A stretch of 64,000 nt of DNA from Cucumis sativus (GCF_000004075.3 NC_026659.2:19114272-19178271); one strand, 5' to 3'. Shown: positions 1 through 12,735, numbered from the stretch's first letter. Translations and numbers: made by a program. The notes: generated from the sequence alone by a model not told the origin.

Positions 1-3000
1 TTTGAGGAACCTCCGGCTCAGACTACTGGAATGGAGGGAAGGCGGAGCTCCTGCGCGATGGTGGAGCAAATGGGAGACCCCTTTAAAGATGGTGTCCGGA
101 AGGAAAGCCTGAGAGTAAGAACAATTATTCAAAATCACTTTTATTTAAATGGTAATATTTCCTTATATGCCTTTTCCTTTGTTGATCGTCTTATAGTTCA
201 TATGAATAATTCATAGTTAGGCCAGGTTAGTGAAAAATGCCTTATCATCTATATGAACAATTAATTGTTTGTATTACTTTTTCATGTCTTCAAGGCCCGT
301 TCTTGGGCTGGCGTTCTATTTTTTGGCATTCTAATGGTGTTTTGATATTCTGTAGTGAGTGTGTATTAAGGAGAACCAATTGACTTTTAAATATCGATGA
401 TTTTTAAAATGCCCCAAGATCAATGCCCCAAGATAAAAATGTAGGCATTTTGTCCACCCGCACTAGTTTAACTTAGAACTTCCTCTCCTTCATGAAAATA
501 CCTCATGAATCTGCTTGACTTATTGTATCTTCTTTCAACCCCATAAGCTCCTTTCATTGCCACTCCCAAGTAGCACTATTACATTTTATGAAAGGAAATA
601 TGGATGATAGAAGGAGTAAGCAGGGGAAAGTAGTTGAGGGCAGTGGATGAAACTAGAGAAGACTTCGGGCTTGTAATTTGGAAGGTCAAAGTTCCGTAAG
701 AGAATAGTTTCTTCACCTGGCTAAAAGTTTGTGGGAAGATAGATGCCCATGGACTTGTGCAAGAGAAGCGTTTTTTAATTATTATTATTAATAAAGTCAA
801 TTTAATTGAGAGATAATGAAAAAAAATTACAAGGGCAGCAATAGCCAAGCCCCAAGAAAGTCACATTACAAAAAAGGATCCCAGCTAAGGTTAATAGGAC
901 CTAAAGAATAATTACAAAACGCTTTCAATAATGAAGCCCAAAGCGAAATGTGAAAACGAATGAGAGATCAAAGGTCCTTAGAGTCCCTCTCCACGCCTCT
1001 AAAATACCTATTATTCCCTTTTTCCTGTATCTCATTTCCTTTGGTTCTTTTTTTTAAAAAAAAGAAAAATATTTTGCTTAATGATAAATCCAGCTTCTGA
1101 CTAAGTATAATTTTAAAAAAAATATGGCAAAAGATCTGAATATAATTGTCATTCTCCCTGGCAGGTCAAAGAGACCACACTTGGTTGGTGGGGTGGGGGG
1201 TGGGGGGTAATAATTCCATAACGATAGTAAGAGATTACGGTGTGGTTAAAAGTAATCACGATTGCATTATGGTACCATATGATTGGCAGAATGGTCTCCT
1301 TGAGCTGCATTGAAATTGAGATTGAAGACTCCAATGAGTTGCTGGCTGGTTTGGTTTGGTGCTTAATAGTTAATTGCTCTGCTCCTAGTTTACTGTTTTA
1401 GTTTATCGGCTGGTATAATCAGTAGTAATTTATAATTAATTTACTGGATTCTTAATTGTTCCACTGTGTTAATAAAAGAGACCGTCAGCCTTTAAACAAG
1501 TGAAATGGCTTTGGAACAGCTATCATTGAATTGAATAAAGATTTCACATGAGGACTTTTTGTGAAGCCTATCAGTTGTCCCAAAGACCTCAAAGTGGAAC
1601 GTGTATCTTACATGTTGTGGTGTACCCTCTGACAAAATAATACACATGGGAGGAGACCCATGTAATTCATTCTTAGAATTAGAATAGGCCATACTCCATA
1701 GGGACACTATTACTGGTTTTGGCTGATGGTGTGGATACTTACTTGAGTGTATGCACTTCCTCTTTATTCAAATACAATGTTAAAGCTAATCTTCTTGGTT
1801 TCCATCTCTTGACTTTTGGTTTCTTGAACTCCATAACGATGTCATTTTTATTTGTTTTCATGCATGAATAATTAGGTGAGTCATTTTGGCTTTTCCTTCA
1901 CTTTCAAAACCTTTTGTCATTATGGTTTTCTGGTAGAAAATTTGTTAGCATTTTGAGATCTATAATTGCTCACGTAGCTTCCATTTTAGGTGCTTCAAGA
2001 GTTCGACAACTTCCTCCTGAGCAGTTTTGCAAACATGGTTTTGTCATGGGCAAATCCTCCGAGGCAGGCTTTGGGAATGAGATGTACAAGATTCTAACTG
2101 CTGGAGCTTTAAGTATAATGCTGAACAGATCCTTGATTATTGGGCAAACCAGGCATGTTGCATACATCAAGTCTTTTTATTTCTATTTAAATATTGGTTT
2201 TGAATTCAATAATTGCATCGAGCTGTTAGAAGCATCCAGTGTCTGTGACAGTACCTATTTCTCAGTGACATTTTAAGTTATAGGAAAATAGTAGTCATCT
2301 TGTGCAGTATATAAAAATTTATTAAACTTCCTCAGGTAAAATATTATTATTGGATGGCAAAGCTTCAAAGAAATGTTCTTTTTATATTTGTAGTCATGCA
2401 TGTTAACTTGACCTATGCTCTTTATGTTTTTTTTTTCCTTTTTCCTATATTTCTTTCATTATATTTACTGTGGTTATGTTATTACTTCTATTTTCAGGGG
2501 CAAGTTCCCTTTCGGAGACTACATTTCTTATTCTGATATCTCGTTTACCTTGAAAGAAATCAAGCATTTGTGGAGACTTAACGGTTGTGTTAAGAAATTC
2601 AATAGACGTTTGATTATGCGAATTGATGATTTTGAAAAGCCTGCACAGACAAATGTTCTATGCAGTAATTGGAAGGAATGGGAGCATCCTATCATATGGT
2701 ATGGTTAACTTTCAATTTACCTTAAACTGGTACTCAGTATGCACTCTCTTTATGCTGACTGAAGTGCATCAGGTTCCAAGGTACAACTGATGCTGTGGCT
2801 GCTCAATTTTTCTTGAAGAATATACATCCGACCATGAGGGCTGCTGCTTCTAATTTATTTGGATGGCCAGAGGTTTTAGAATCTAGACCTAACGTCTTTG
2901 GAGAGCTGATGAGAGTTCTTATATCTCCTTCAAAGAATGTTGAAGAAGCAGTGTTCTCAGTCCTTAAGAGTGGGGCTGATCCTGATATTTCCTTGCACAT

Positions 3001-4674
3001 GCGGATGCTTATGAATAGGTGGCCTTTCTAGCTATGAATTTAATATGCAATGTCTTCTTCCAATAAATTCCATTTTAATTGATAGAAGTCCAAAATCTTA
3101 ACTTCTTTTCGGGAAACTTTCTTGTTCTCCCTTTATAACTTTTTTTTTTATAAGAGACAAGTATATTCATATAACAAAACAGAACATCCTAAGGGCGAGG
3201 GACAAGAGGGCCCTCCCCGAAAGAAGCTAAGGAGCTAAGACATAATGGCCTTCCAATTGTTGAAAATCATAGACATAATGGTACAAGTTCTCCCTTTATA
3301 ACTTGTACCACTCTTTTATGTTCTTCCCTAGGAACTTTATTTTTTGTTTTTTCTTTCTTTCTTTAAGAATTATTCCATACTGGTAGACCTCAAATCATTC
3401 TTAAAAAGAATGCTGACTTGGCAATTAGTTGCTGGGGATTGTATCCATACTTACCTGGAAACTTTTGCAATTCTTTGACTGAGTAATGTTCTGTATTTCA
3501 GGTCCGTCAGAGGTTTACAGGCTGCAGTCCAGTGCATCAGAAAAGCCATGCTTAATCTAACTGGATTGTCGAAGCCCAGATTGGTTTTAGTATCTGATAC
3601 CCCAAATTTTGTAAAAAGTATCGTGCCAATCTTAGATGAATTTGCAGAGGTAACTTATAGGATGTTGTTAAGCTTTAGTTAGTTTGTTAGTTTTCTGATA
3701 TTAGTGGTTTCTACCACGTGTCATTCAGTTGTAACGGCATTGGCTACTTATAGCCCAACTTTTCATTAATGAAATCTTGAGCAAGTTAAGTTACTCTTGA
3801 GTGCCTCATCGCGCAATTTCATCTTCAAATGGAATCACTTCTAGCCAGCTGTTGTTAGCCCCACTTTCAAAATACATGCTCAATGGAATAATTAATCGCT
3901 CATAGCCTCCCAGATCATTTGTTTGCTTGTAAAAGAAAATTAGGTCTAATTTTATTAGTAATTTATTTTTCAGGTTATTCATTTTGATTATGAACACTTC
4001 CGGGGAAACATCTCTGGAACGGATGATGAATTCCATAAATTGGATTTCAGAGTGAAGGACTGGGGCCCATCACCAAGATGGGTTGCCTTTGTTGATTTCT
4101 TTCTTGCATCCCGTGCCAAGCATGCTGTTATATCTGGTGCTCACCGGCGTGTAGGTACTACCTACGCTCAACTAATTGCGGCTTTGGCTGCAGCAAACAA
4201 TCTTGACAATCTCGGTATTGTGAAAAACTCCCTCAATCATTTTAGGCGTTGGATAATGTAGGAAAAGAACAATTTCTTCAAGGAACATCGAACGGATGTT
4301 CAACCCTTTCTTACTTAACATTTCAATTGTGCACAGGGAACAAGTCTACTGGTTCAGACTTTTTATTCTTGAGTAGCTTTCAAAGTAATTTGCTGAGGGA
4401 AGGTTTGAAGAACCAGATTGGCTGGGGGCACATCTGGAACAGATTTGCGGGTCCTTTAAGCTGTCCAAGCCAGCCTAATCAGTGTGCCGTAACCCCTCTT
4501 CTCCCTCCGGCATGGTGGGATGGACTTTGGCAATCTCCCATTCCTCGAGACGTTAAGAGAATGGAGAATTATGGAGTTCATTTAACGAGCTTTGGGACTG
4601 TTGATGAAGATAGTCTACGATCATTCTGTAATGCAAAGAAGAATGTTCTGAGGACTATTCCTTTCATACTATAG
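1..4674 (+). CDS. Glycosyltransferase-like (O-fucosyltransferase-like) protein, 3' part of gene
   Basis: Seven exons keep one frame: 1-151, 1990-2152, 2498-2698, 2773-3018, 3502-3649, 3974-4214 and 4337-4674 (stop TAG). They encode about 495 residues; the start lies left of the window. Conserved blocks include GFGNEMYKILTAGALSIMLN early, TNVLCSNWKEW in the middle, and late a segment with FFLASRAKHAV followed by SGAHRRVGTTYAQLIAALAA. That late block resembles the donor-binding end of plant fucosyltransferase-like GT-B enzymes. The C-terminal exon is Trp/Pro-rich (PAWWDGLW) and ends at RTIPFIL. From memory it matches the Arabidopsis At4g12700/At2g04280 family, annotated only vaguely there; enzymatic activity and Golgi location are inferred. 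The junction after exon 2 uses a GC donor. An AATAAA lies at 4743. Gene call is strong, function moderate. Confidence 0.8.
770..1015 (-). mobile_element. LINE 3'-end fragment in intron 1
   Basis: The stretch shares diverged blocks with the larger LINE at 51.2-52.7 kb: an A-rich tail (T-rich on +), then segments such as 'agaataattacaaaacgctt' and 'gagtccctctccacgcctct'. The element's sense strand is minus, opposite to the host gene. It is 5'-truncated, as is usual for LINE insertions. No open reading frame survives. Confidence 0.5.
1190..1207 (+). other. G-quadruplex-capable G-tract in intron 1
   Basis: Runs of 4, 6 and 6 guanines separated by single thymines lie at 1190-1193, 1195-1200 and 1202-1207. 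The longer runs can supply the fourth GGG tract. It is on the sense strand of the glycosyltransferase-like gene's first intron, so it could fold in pre-mRNA. Folding is inferred from sequence only. Confidence 0.5.
3140..3270 (-). mobile_element. Probable LINE 3'-end scrap in intron 4
   Basis: A poly-T run followed by 'ataagagacaagtatattca' and a block with 'gagggccctccccgaaagaa' has the layout of an antisense retroposon 3' tail. It lies wholly within the intron 3019-3501. The family assignment is weak. Confidence 0.35.
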
Positions 4675-6498
4675 TCATCTTTTGCTTCTGCCATGTAATT
4701 TGCCACAGTTCAGGAATTTGTTTCAGTTAAATCAAATAGCCCAATAAATAATGTCTTCTATTTATTGGGACATTTGATTTACAAAAACAAAATATTATAT
4801 GCCGTTAAGAATGCCCGGTTGCATTCTCAGTCAGTTCGATTGGATCAATCAAGTATAAGCCAACATTTTCTATTTTTACTCCTGAGTAAAAAATGTGCAT
4901 ATACGATAGAAAATTCATCACATTACACATTTCTTTCTGTAACATTTCTTTCTGTAACGATCGTGAACGAAACTCACATCAATTCTATTCTATCCCTTAT
5001 TTAGCCAAAACCATTGGAGATATACAAATTTTTCTCAATTCATTAATATTAACACTAACCTGTCTTGAAAAGTGTTTATTGGTGCTCAACAGGAATTGTG
5101 CTGAAACCAACTCAGCATTAAATAAAACGAGCAAAGCGTAGGCAGAAGTTTAAGTTTAGATCAAATTAGTTACATTCTTGATGTAAATGCAGAAAATTTT
5201 GGTCCTCGTGAGATAGCCTTGAAAGGGAGAGGAATGTTTGTCTGTGGATGTATCATCAGTTTAGCATTGGCTTAATAGTTGGGTGGTCAAGTTCCAAGAG
5301 ACAGGTCTTGAACCAATAGTAGTGGGTGATAGTGTACCTCCAAAGAAAGATGGCGCCAGACTTACACTGTTGAGTGATAATTTGGTCTTAGATCCAAGTT
5401 AAAGAAGATGACCCAAATTGAAATTAGGTTGGTGACAGAATCTTTTTTAGTGGATTATACAGGAGATCTCTTGTTTTTAAGCATGCAAATATCCTTTGGT
5501 TGGGTAGATAAGTTTTGCATGATTGAGCTTTTAATTGTTTGCCTTGAATGTATGTGAGCAAAGGCATTGTCTTGTATCCTAAATTTGAGCATGTTTGTGT
5601 ACATTTTGTGTCCATTGTGCAATTTTGGACATTAGTTGACTCGGGGCAACTACGAGAATAATAGTAAGGTATATATTGGAATTATTGGTAGGACAGCAGT
5701 GAAGAGATTCTGGTAAGGATAATGATTAAGTGTAGCATCTGACACGTGGTACATTTTTATTGGTACGCAGTTTGGATTGTACAAGATTGCACCCAAGTGA
5801 TATTTGTTTACAGCTAAGGGAAGTTGGGGACTTAGAAAGAGGAGTGATTTCAGGTATTGTTGAGTGTAGGACTTGAGGAGAGACAAATCCTCTTGAAAGA
5901 CTATTGATACTGCCATGTAGTTGTAGGTGATTTCAATTGTATTTCTTGTTAGGGAATCTTAACAACCACCTTTAGGCAATTCCAGCGTTATGATTTGGAT
6001 GAATTCTAAAAGTAGTAAACGTAGTCTCAATTTGACAGGTATCTTTGGATGGAAATCAATCTCCCCTTCAGATTTGAGTTGGTCAAGTCAACTCAGGTTG
6101 AGAATCTCAATCCAAATGTTTAGATCAAATATAGTTTGGTTAAATAATCACCGAGTGAACATTTAAAATTGATTTTAATAGTAATGCAAATTTAACATTG
6201 TTATAAAATAAATAACGATATGAACTATTAAGCAAAACAAGAGAATATAGTAGAAGAAAGAAAGGAAATAATAACAATAAACTCAATTGTGGTGTATATT
6301 ATAAAGTACCATTTACCTTTATTTATAGGATATGTGATGGTATAGATTACAATATAGAATTCAATAGATTTGATTTTACAACTTAAAATTGAATAGTAGT
6401 TATATAACAATTGATAACCTATGTAGGAATTGGATGATAGTTATATAACAATTGTTAACCTATGTAGGTTACGGATATCTATATTCATAATATATAGG
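4675..6498. other. Spacer downstream of gene 1, no gene seen
   Basis: The first part is the 3' untranslated region with AATAAA near 4743. Around 4927-4958 the segment 'catttctttctgtaa' is repeated twice in tandem. The rest is A+T-rich spacer with short non-conserved open frames. I see no domain, RNA gene or element terminus. Confidence 0.6.
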
Positions 6499-6775
6499 GA
6501 AATTGCAATGGATGACTATTTTAGCAATAATAATTAAACTTATAGCAATATTTTAAAAAGATTGCAAATATAGCAAAACTATCACTGATAGACTTGTATC
6601 GCTGATAGACTTCATACGGTATATCAGTGATAGACCAATATTTGCAACATGGTCTATCAGTGATAGACTTATATCATTGATAGAATTTGACAAATTTTGT
6701 TATATTTACAAATTTTTTAAAATTGTGCTATATACTTAATTAATTTGAATTTAATTGCTAAATTTGCAACTATCT
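6499..6775 (+). mobile_element. MITE, family 1, near full length (about 277 bp)
   Basis: One end reads 'gcaatggatgactattttag', the other '...aattgctaaatttgcaacta'. The interior carries several copies of a CTATCAGTGATAG-type palindrome. A second near full-length copy of about 276 bp lies inverted at 24642-24917, which defines both ends. The element has no coding capacity. The superfamily is not assignable by eye. Confidence 0.65.
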
Positions 6776-7259
6776 CTAATATATAATTATATTTTATAAC
6801 TCCTCTTAGATATTCATATTATATAAAATAAAGAAAAATTGTGTTAGATAACAAAAACATTTTTTAAAAAAAAAACTCATGACACATCTTTTTTGCATAT
6901 TGCGAATATGACAAATATAACAAGTAATTAGTGATATAAGATCGGATGGCTATTAGAGGGTTATCTGTTTTTAAAATTGTTACTTTTACAATCTAGAAAA
7001 TGTAGTGACATGTCATATTATCATAATTTTTTTTTTTTACTATTTTTGCAAGCACTCCTAAATAAAATGTCTCGTTAAAATCTTACTAGAAAAATTTTTT
7101 ATGGAAAAAAAGTTCTAGTAAAGGATAAAGAGTACATGATTTTGTATAATTTAATAACTACCTCATTAGAAATCTTGCTAAGAAAGATCAATGAAAAAAA
7201 CAATAGGCAAGAAAAAAGAGTGCAGTGTAGTTTCTACTTCATAAGAAAAAAGAACACAT

Positions 7260-8410
7260 CACTTGAGTTCTCTAAGACGTCTTAAGATCGGACCATGAAA
7301 TAATAACCATTAGATATAACTCTGCTAACTACTTGAGTTTCTATTTCACTAAGATGACCTAGGTAACTTAGTCTTAATCCTGAGTGTATTATGAACTTCT
7401 GTTTGCAAGAGATTGTCTTTTGATTTGTACGAGTGAGAGTGATTAGATCGCCGACTCAATATGCTTATCATTTTAGGGACAAGACTGAGTGAGCAACTGT
7501 AACATAGTTACACAAGATAGAATTCACTTTTTTCCTACTTTAGGGTAAGTAGATGAGTGTTTCCTTAAATTGTGACTTTGAGACTTGAACAAATGACCCT
7601 GCCATCTCTATGGCACATGAGGGATTTCTATTTTGTTGGTTGGATTATAAACATGTTGTTCATTAAAGGAGCATTGGTATTTAAGGACTAGAGGTAACAC
7701 AGGTGTAAAATGGTAATTTGACCCACTTAATGTTAAGAACACTCGTGAACAACTAACTTATTGTTATTGGTCTATATCCGTGAACCTAGAAATATATCTA
7801 CAGTGAGAATAGTTCAGTTGTGAGTCTTCAACACAATTAACGAATATTGGCTAATATGGTTAATAAGTTTAGCCAACTAATCTTATATCATTGTTGCTTC
7901 TGATCTTTAGGTCTATTAGGTGTCATTCCTAGCTCGTAAAGGGTAATGATATTTATTTATATTGGTTGTAATTTGAAATGTTCAAATTTACTTTGGAAAT
8001 TAGTATAATTTATGATGATACATTATAATATGAAGTTTATATATTTTAATTAAATTTTATTATATAAATTAAATTTTAGATATGATTCAAAATTAATTTA
8101 GGAGAGAAAATATTTGAATGAGTTCAAATATTAATTTAATGTGAATTTGACTCCTATTATTAAAATTAATGGTTATAAATATAAGAAAATAGTTTTTCTT
8201 GAAAATCAATTAATCAATCCATTAAACTAATGATTTTGTTTTTATGCAAAATAGTTTCTCTCTAAAACTTTTTTCATTCCAATTGTTTCTCACAAATCAA
8301 TCATGATTTCAGAGGATAGAAATGTTTTCGACAAGTGGTGTTCCCAATTCGGTGGATTGTAGATTCAGAGACGTCACCAAGAGTAAGTTCTCTGTATCTT
8401 TTAATCTAAA
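7260..8410 (+). mobile_element. LTR-retrotransposon LTR-like remnant
   Basis: The block with 'ttattggtctatatccgtga' followed by 'aatatatctacagtgag' is also present, diverged and inverted, at about 22.4-22.5 kb inside another LTR-like stretch. The segment ends in 'agagacgtcaccaagagtaa'. I infer a truncated LTR. No gag or pol reading frame is recognisable here. Confidence 0.4.
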
Positions 8411-9352
8411 ACATGTTTAATTTTTTTTTTTTAGAATTTTGATTCTAAATATTGTCAATGTATTGGTATTTTGGGATTTCCAAATTAAAGTAAGGAATGG
8501 TTCTGTAAAATCTTACGTTGCCACGAGATACTTACAAGTTTTACAAATAGTAGTGTATGAAATATTCTAAACAATCTTACAAGTTTTACAAATCCAACAA
8601 CCAAGTTTTTCTATTACCAGACCTATCAATAACGTAAAGAAGAGCAAGTGAAACTCATATTGTCGACTTCCAAATCATTCAAGATGTTCAGTGGGCAGCA
8701 CTTTAAATGAAGATCTAGCAACAAGCAACCTAGATTCGACCTTGCAAGACGATGCAGTGGGCATGCAGTGGTGGCGAGGGTTGGACACGGTGGTGGCAAT
8801 GGTTGGGCACGAATGCAGTGGTTGAAGAAATAACCTACTCGACGGTGGTGGCGAGCACAATGATAGTTTAAGCACAACAGTTTTTTTATAACTATAGTGG
8901 TGTTTCAACGACGACAAGGCTAGGCACGTGGTAGTTCGATAACGAAAAGGCTAGGCACAAGGGACGATAGTGGTGGGTTAGATGAAGAATGGGCTCGAGC
9001 TTGGCTTGAGAGATTTCTTACGACGGCTATACGGGAGAATAGAGCTAGGTAAGAAAGTGAGATGAGATTGAGAAAATAAGGAAAGGAATTGACAAAGTGA
9101 GATGAGATTGTAAAATCGTGCGGCTTGAGAAAAGAGTAAAGTAAGAGAGAGAAACCATTAACTTTTTACAAAATAAAAAAAAAAGGTCGCTTTTCAAAAG
9201 GAGGATTTTTAATGTCAGTTTTAAACCGATATTAAAGCTTACTCTTTAATGTCGGTTTTAAACTGCATTAAACATCTGCTTTTTGAAAAACGACATTAAA
9301 GCTCATTTTTTAATTTTTCCACCTGACATTAAAGACCACATTTCTTATAGTG
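8411..9352. mobile_element. CACTA-type transposon terminal region
   Basis: The right end at 9341-9352 reads TTTCTTATAGTG, the mirror of a CACTA(C/T)AAGAAA terminus. Just inside it (9205-9335) are alternating sense and inverted copies of a subterminal motif, 'aatgtcggttttaaac' and 'gacattaaag'. The G-rich stretch 8640-9000 has no convincing open frame. I could not find a matching left terminus, so the left limit is only approximate. Confidence 0.5.
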
Positions 9353-10238
9353 ATACTTTAATTCTACTTCAATATCTTTGGAGAAATATTATTTTTGTGT
9401 AACAAAATTACTAAATATATTTACAACAAATAGTGCATAAACTTGTAAAGATATAAGTGCACTTATTTCGAAAAATTATGGTTCTTCAAGACCTCAAGTT
9501 CTTCATTATCTTTCTTATACCAAATGATATATTTTTTTCTTCACACGGCCAAGTGAGCGAACCACCATAGGAAAGTTTAATGATATAACTAGTCCAATTT
9601 TATTTGGTTTTTTATTTGCAACCTAAGACAAAACATATAATCCCAAATTCTTTCTAGAGAAATTCTATTGCCTTTTAAATCTCTTTAGAAGTTTCTACTC
9701 AAATCATCAATAATATATAATAAATCTCAAGTTGTGATTTCTTTTAAAAGCATATGACAAAATAGGGTTTGTTTTTAAACCTTCATATCTACACAAATTT
9801 AATAAGATATTATATTTGTCTGGAATGTTTTATAATTCTCTAATACTTAAATCATGATTATGGTGCCTTTAATCCTTCAAGGATATAATTATTAATATAT
9901 TCATATAAATGAATAATGATTACATACCATAAGGTGTATGTCAAGTTTTTTACCATACATAGTTAGATATTTTAAGTACACAGTCAGATATTGTATCCAC
10001 CATCTGAGAACATGTCTCTCTGTATAGCCAATACTAGTTCTTTACAATATTATTGTGCAATGTGTCTTGGTTTATATAATTCACCCTCATTCTATTTATT
10101 TTTCTTATTACAAATGCATATATTCCACATGTTTGACATTCTCTAATGATTGAACTAATGGTCCTCGTGATTTGAAAAGTAAAATTTATTTTGATTGGAT
10201 TGTTCTTTGTAACGACCCAACTCCTTATACTAAGTCAA
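9353..10238. other. A+T-rich spacer, no gene seen
   Basis: Low-complexity A+T-rich sequence. I found no open frame with a known domain, no tRNA-like sequence and no element termini. Confidence 0.6.
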
Positions 10239-10320
10239 GGTCATTACTTTAAAATAAATAAGAAATTTGAATTTAAAAGGGTCATTACTTTAAAATAAAT
10301 AAGAAATTTGAATTTAAAAG
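10239..10320 (+). repeat. Perfect 41-bp tandem duplication
   Basis: The 41 bp at 10239-10279 are repeated without change at 10280-10320. Identity indicates a recent duplication, or an assembly artefact. Confidence 0.9.
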
Positions 10321-11200
10321 AAAAATAACTAAATCTTTTATAAATGTCATCAAACATTTGTTCATAAACCATGATTTGATAAAGAAGGAAGAGTATTATG
10401 TAAACCATAATCCTAGTATGGGCCCTAGCTAAATTTTAAAGAAGATAACATGAAATCATTAACGAGTTCAAATAAAATACTTAAAGTCAAATATAAAAAA
10501 CGTAAAGTAGAAGCAAAACTGAATCCCCATATGACATATCACAGGACCTTTCTGTCGCTCACCAACTTTCCTTTACCTATCTTTGCCTGAAATATTATAC
10601 ATGAAAAGGATGAGTATAAAAGTATACCCAGTAAGAGACTCACTACTGATCCCGTGACGGATAAAAACTGTTAACTTCTAGGAGATACCCTGCATCACAA
10701 CATTCTTGTTATCCCAAAGGATACACGTCAATCAGTTTAGTGATCCAATAGGATGCACATAATCAATCTAGTGATTCTGTAAGATGCATATAATCAGTCT
10801 AGTGATCTCGTAAAAACACAATATATGGTAATACTATAGGACATCGTGCTTGCAAGGTACACTATCTCATAAATAAGTTGTCACGCCCTGTCCCAAATAT
10901 CACACCACGCGGACAAATGGAAGGCATGTCGCCTAGACATTCATTGCGCATCTCTCTGCAAGATGATGCGTCGTACGCCTAGTATGCTAAACGACTCTTC
11001 TTTTGTCTCTTTGCAGAGCTCTTCCATTGAGTCTTAGAGACCTTTAAAACTTTTAGTAGCGAAAAAACTACTCTTCAACTTAGCTTCATTGCCTAACAAT
11101 TTTACCAGCACAACATAACTTTAACTCTTAGGCGACAACTCAAGGAAAATACAATAAAACAGCAGAATAACTTAAACTCATTCTCTTTATTAGCTTAATG
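10321..11200. mobile_element. Retroelement-like debris with degenerate ~36-bp repeats
   Basis: Around 10725-10820 a motif like 'gcacataatcaatctagtga' recurs about three times with differences. Further right is 'gtcacgccctgtcccaaata', a phrase common in plant LTR elements. No coding frame is evident, so this is likely decayed LTR-element sequence. Confidence 0.35.
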
Positions 11201-12735
11201 ATAACGTGTAGAAATACACGTTATTACAACATCTTTTATTAGAATAATGAGGCTGAAATTAGGAAGAAGTATATCAAAGTGCATAGTTTGTATTAAAATT
11301 GCATAAATACTTAGAAATATACTTTAAATAAATGTTCATGCCTGTTTTCACCCTGTTTTTAGTGTCTCAACGCATAATTAATAAGAAGAAAGGAACTAGT
11401 GAATCACAGAAGAACTTGCACAAGCATTATGCAATCGGAACCCCGTCTAGCAAGTACAAATTTCTCGTTGAGGAAACATGTCATTACGCGAGGAAGGCTC
11501 ACTAGAAGACAAAAATGGTAGTTTGAGACAATATGACTCGCTACAGGTAACTTTTAACGAACGACGCTGAAATGCTTAGAGGAATAGAAATTTTTCGCTA
11601 AAAGTTCCTATAAAAGAACTCCTTCACCAATGAAAGCATACTTGAATAAACCAAATACAATGAATATTTCTGGTGCCCGAATGGGCCAAGGCCTAGAGAG
11701 TGACGGAAAGGTATAGTCTTTCCATCGTCTGTAAAGAGTAGTTTTCTTCTTATTCTCCAGTCATACTCTAAGTGAGAGTTTAAAGTCTGAGTGGTGAAGG
11801 TTCCATTTTTCATTCTCCCTAACTTGTACTCTTTTTCATTCTTCTGCCTTCCTTTTTTGTATTCTTTGTGTAATATTTATACTGTTCATATTGTACAATG
11901 GACGAAGGCCTACAATCTTTATATATATTACATGTTTATACATTTTCAATCCATTATGTCTCTACTTTCCATCAGTTAATGTGTTATTGATAGTTTAGGT
12001 CGGTGATAAGTTCTTGATAGGAACTTTCTCTTACCAATCTTATCACGTTAGTTGTGCTATTATTATCGTTTGGCCAACGTAAGTTGCTAAATGCCCGAGA
12101 GGGTAAGTAGCAAGGGCATGACTAACACGCAAGGAAGATTTTTCTCTTCCTTTGCGATCCAAAAGGTGAATAAGTATGGGCACTAGGCACCGAGAGGTTG
12201 CTATCTTTAATCGCGAAGTTCTATACGTCTCATAAGTGAACTCTTCTAGATATATCGCGCCTAATCACACTTAGTCATGTGGATCTCGTAAGGTGACCAT
12301 GTGTGACGTTTAATGATTCCGAGAGGAGCATGCCTTAATCATAAGATGGTTGAGTAAGCTATATCGCATCAAGGCTATCACATTACTTAATCGTGTTATA
12401 ATGCATAGAAATTCTTTGACTCTTTCTCGCATACAAATGTTAGTTCACACATTCATCTAGCATTCATTTTCACCTCTTTATAGATTCTCTAGGCATATTT
12501 AAGTAGTGTTATTTTCAGTATTATTATTTTATATGTTAATTATTTATTCTTTTATATCGCCTAATTGAGGAGTAGATCCTAGAACTAAGATTTGATATCA
12601 ACTTCCTGTGTTCGACTCTAGATCACCTAGAGAAACCTATTGCTTCGCTTATACTTGGGCAAGCAGTCGAAAAACTTGTACTCAACGAGGACTTAGTAGA
12701 AATGCAATGAAGAGCTACAGAGTTAGTACCTTGCA
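11201..12735 (+). mobile_element. Hairpin-headed repeat family, copy A
   Basis: It starts with a 24-bp hairpin at 11201-11224 (ATAACGTGT, loop AGAAAT, ACACGTTAT). It then shares ordered landmarks with copy C at 39.85-41.31 kb: 'aataatgagg' just after the hairpin, 'gagagg' with a 'cttaat'-like follow-up, and near the end 'tgtgttcgac' followed by 'acttgggc' and 'aaaacttg'. There is no intact reading frame. I infer a non-autonomous retroelement-derived family. Confidence 0.5.

Noticed and set aside
8626..8917. Overlapping minus-strand frames of about 80 codons near the CACTA end.
   Set aside because: They are Cys/His/Pro-rich by virtue of a GTGG-rich strand; no recognisable domain and no conserved start.
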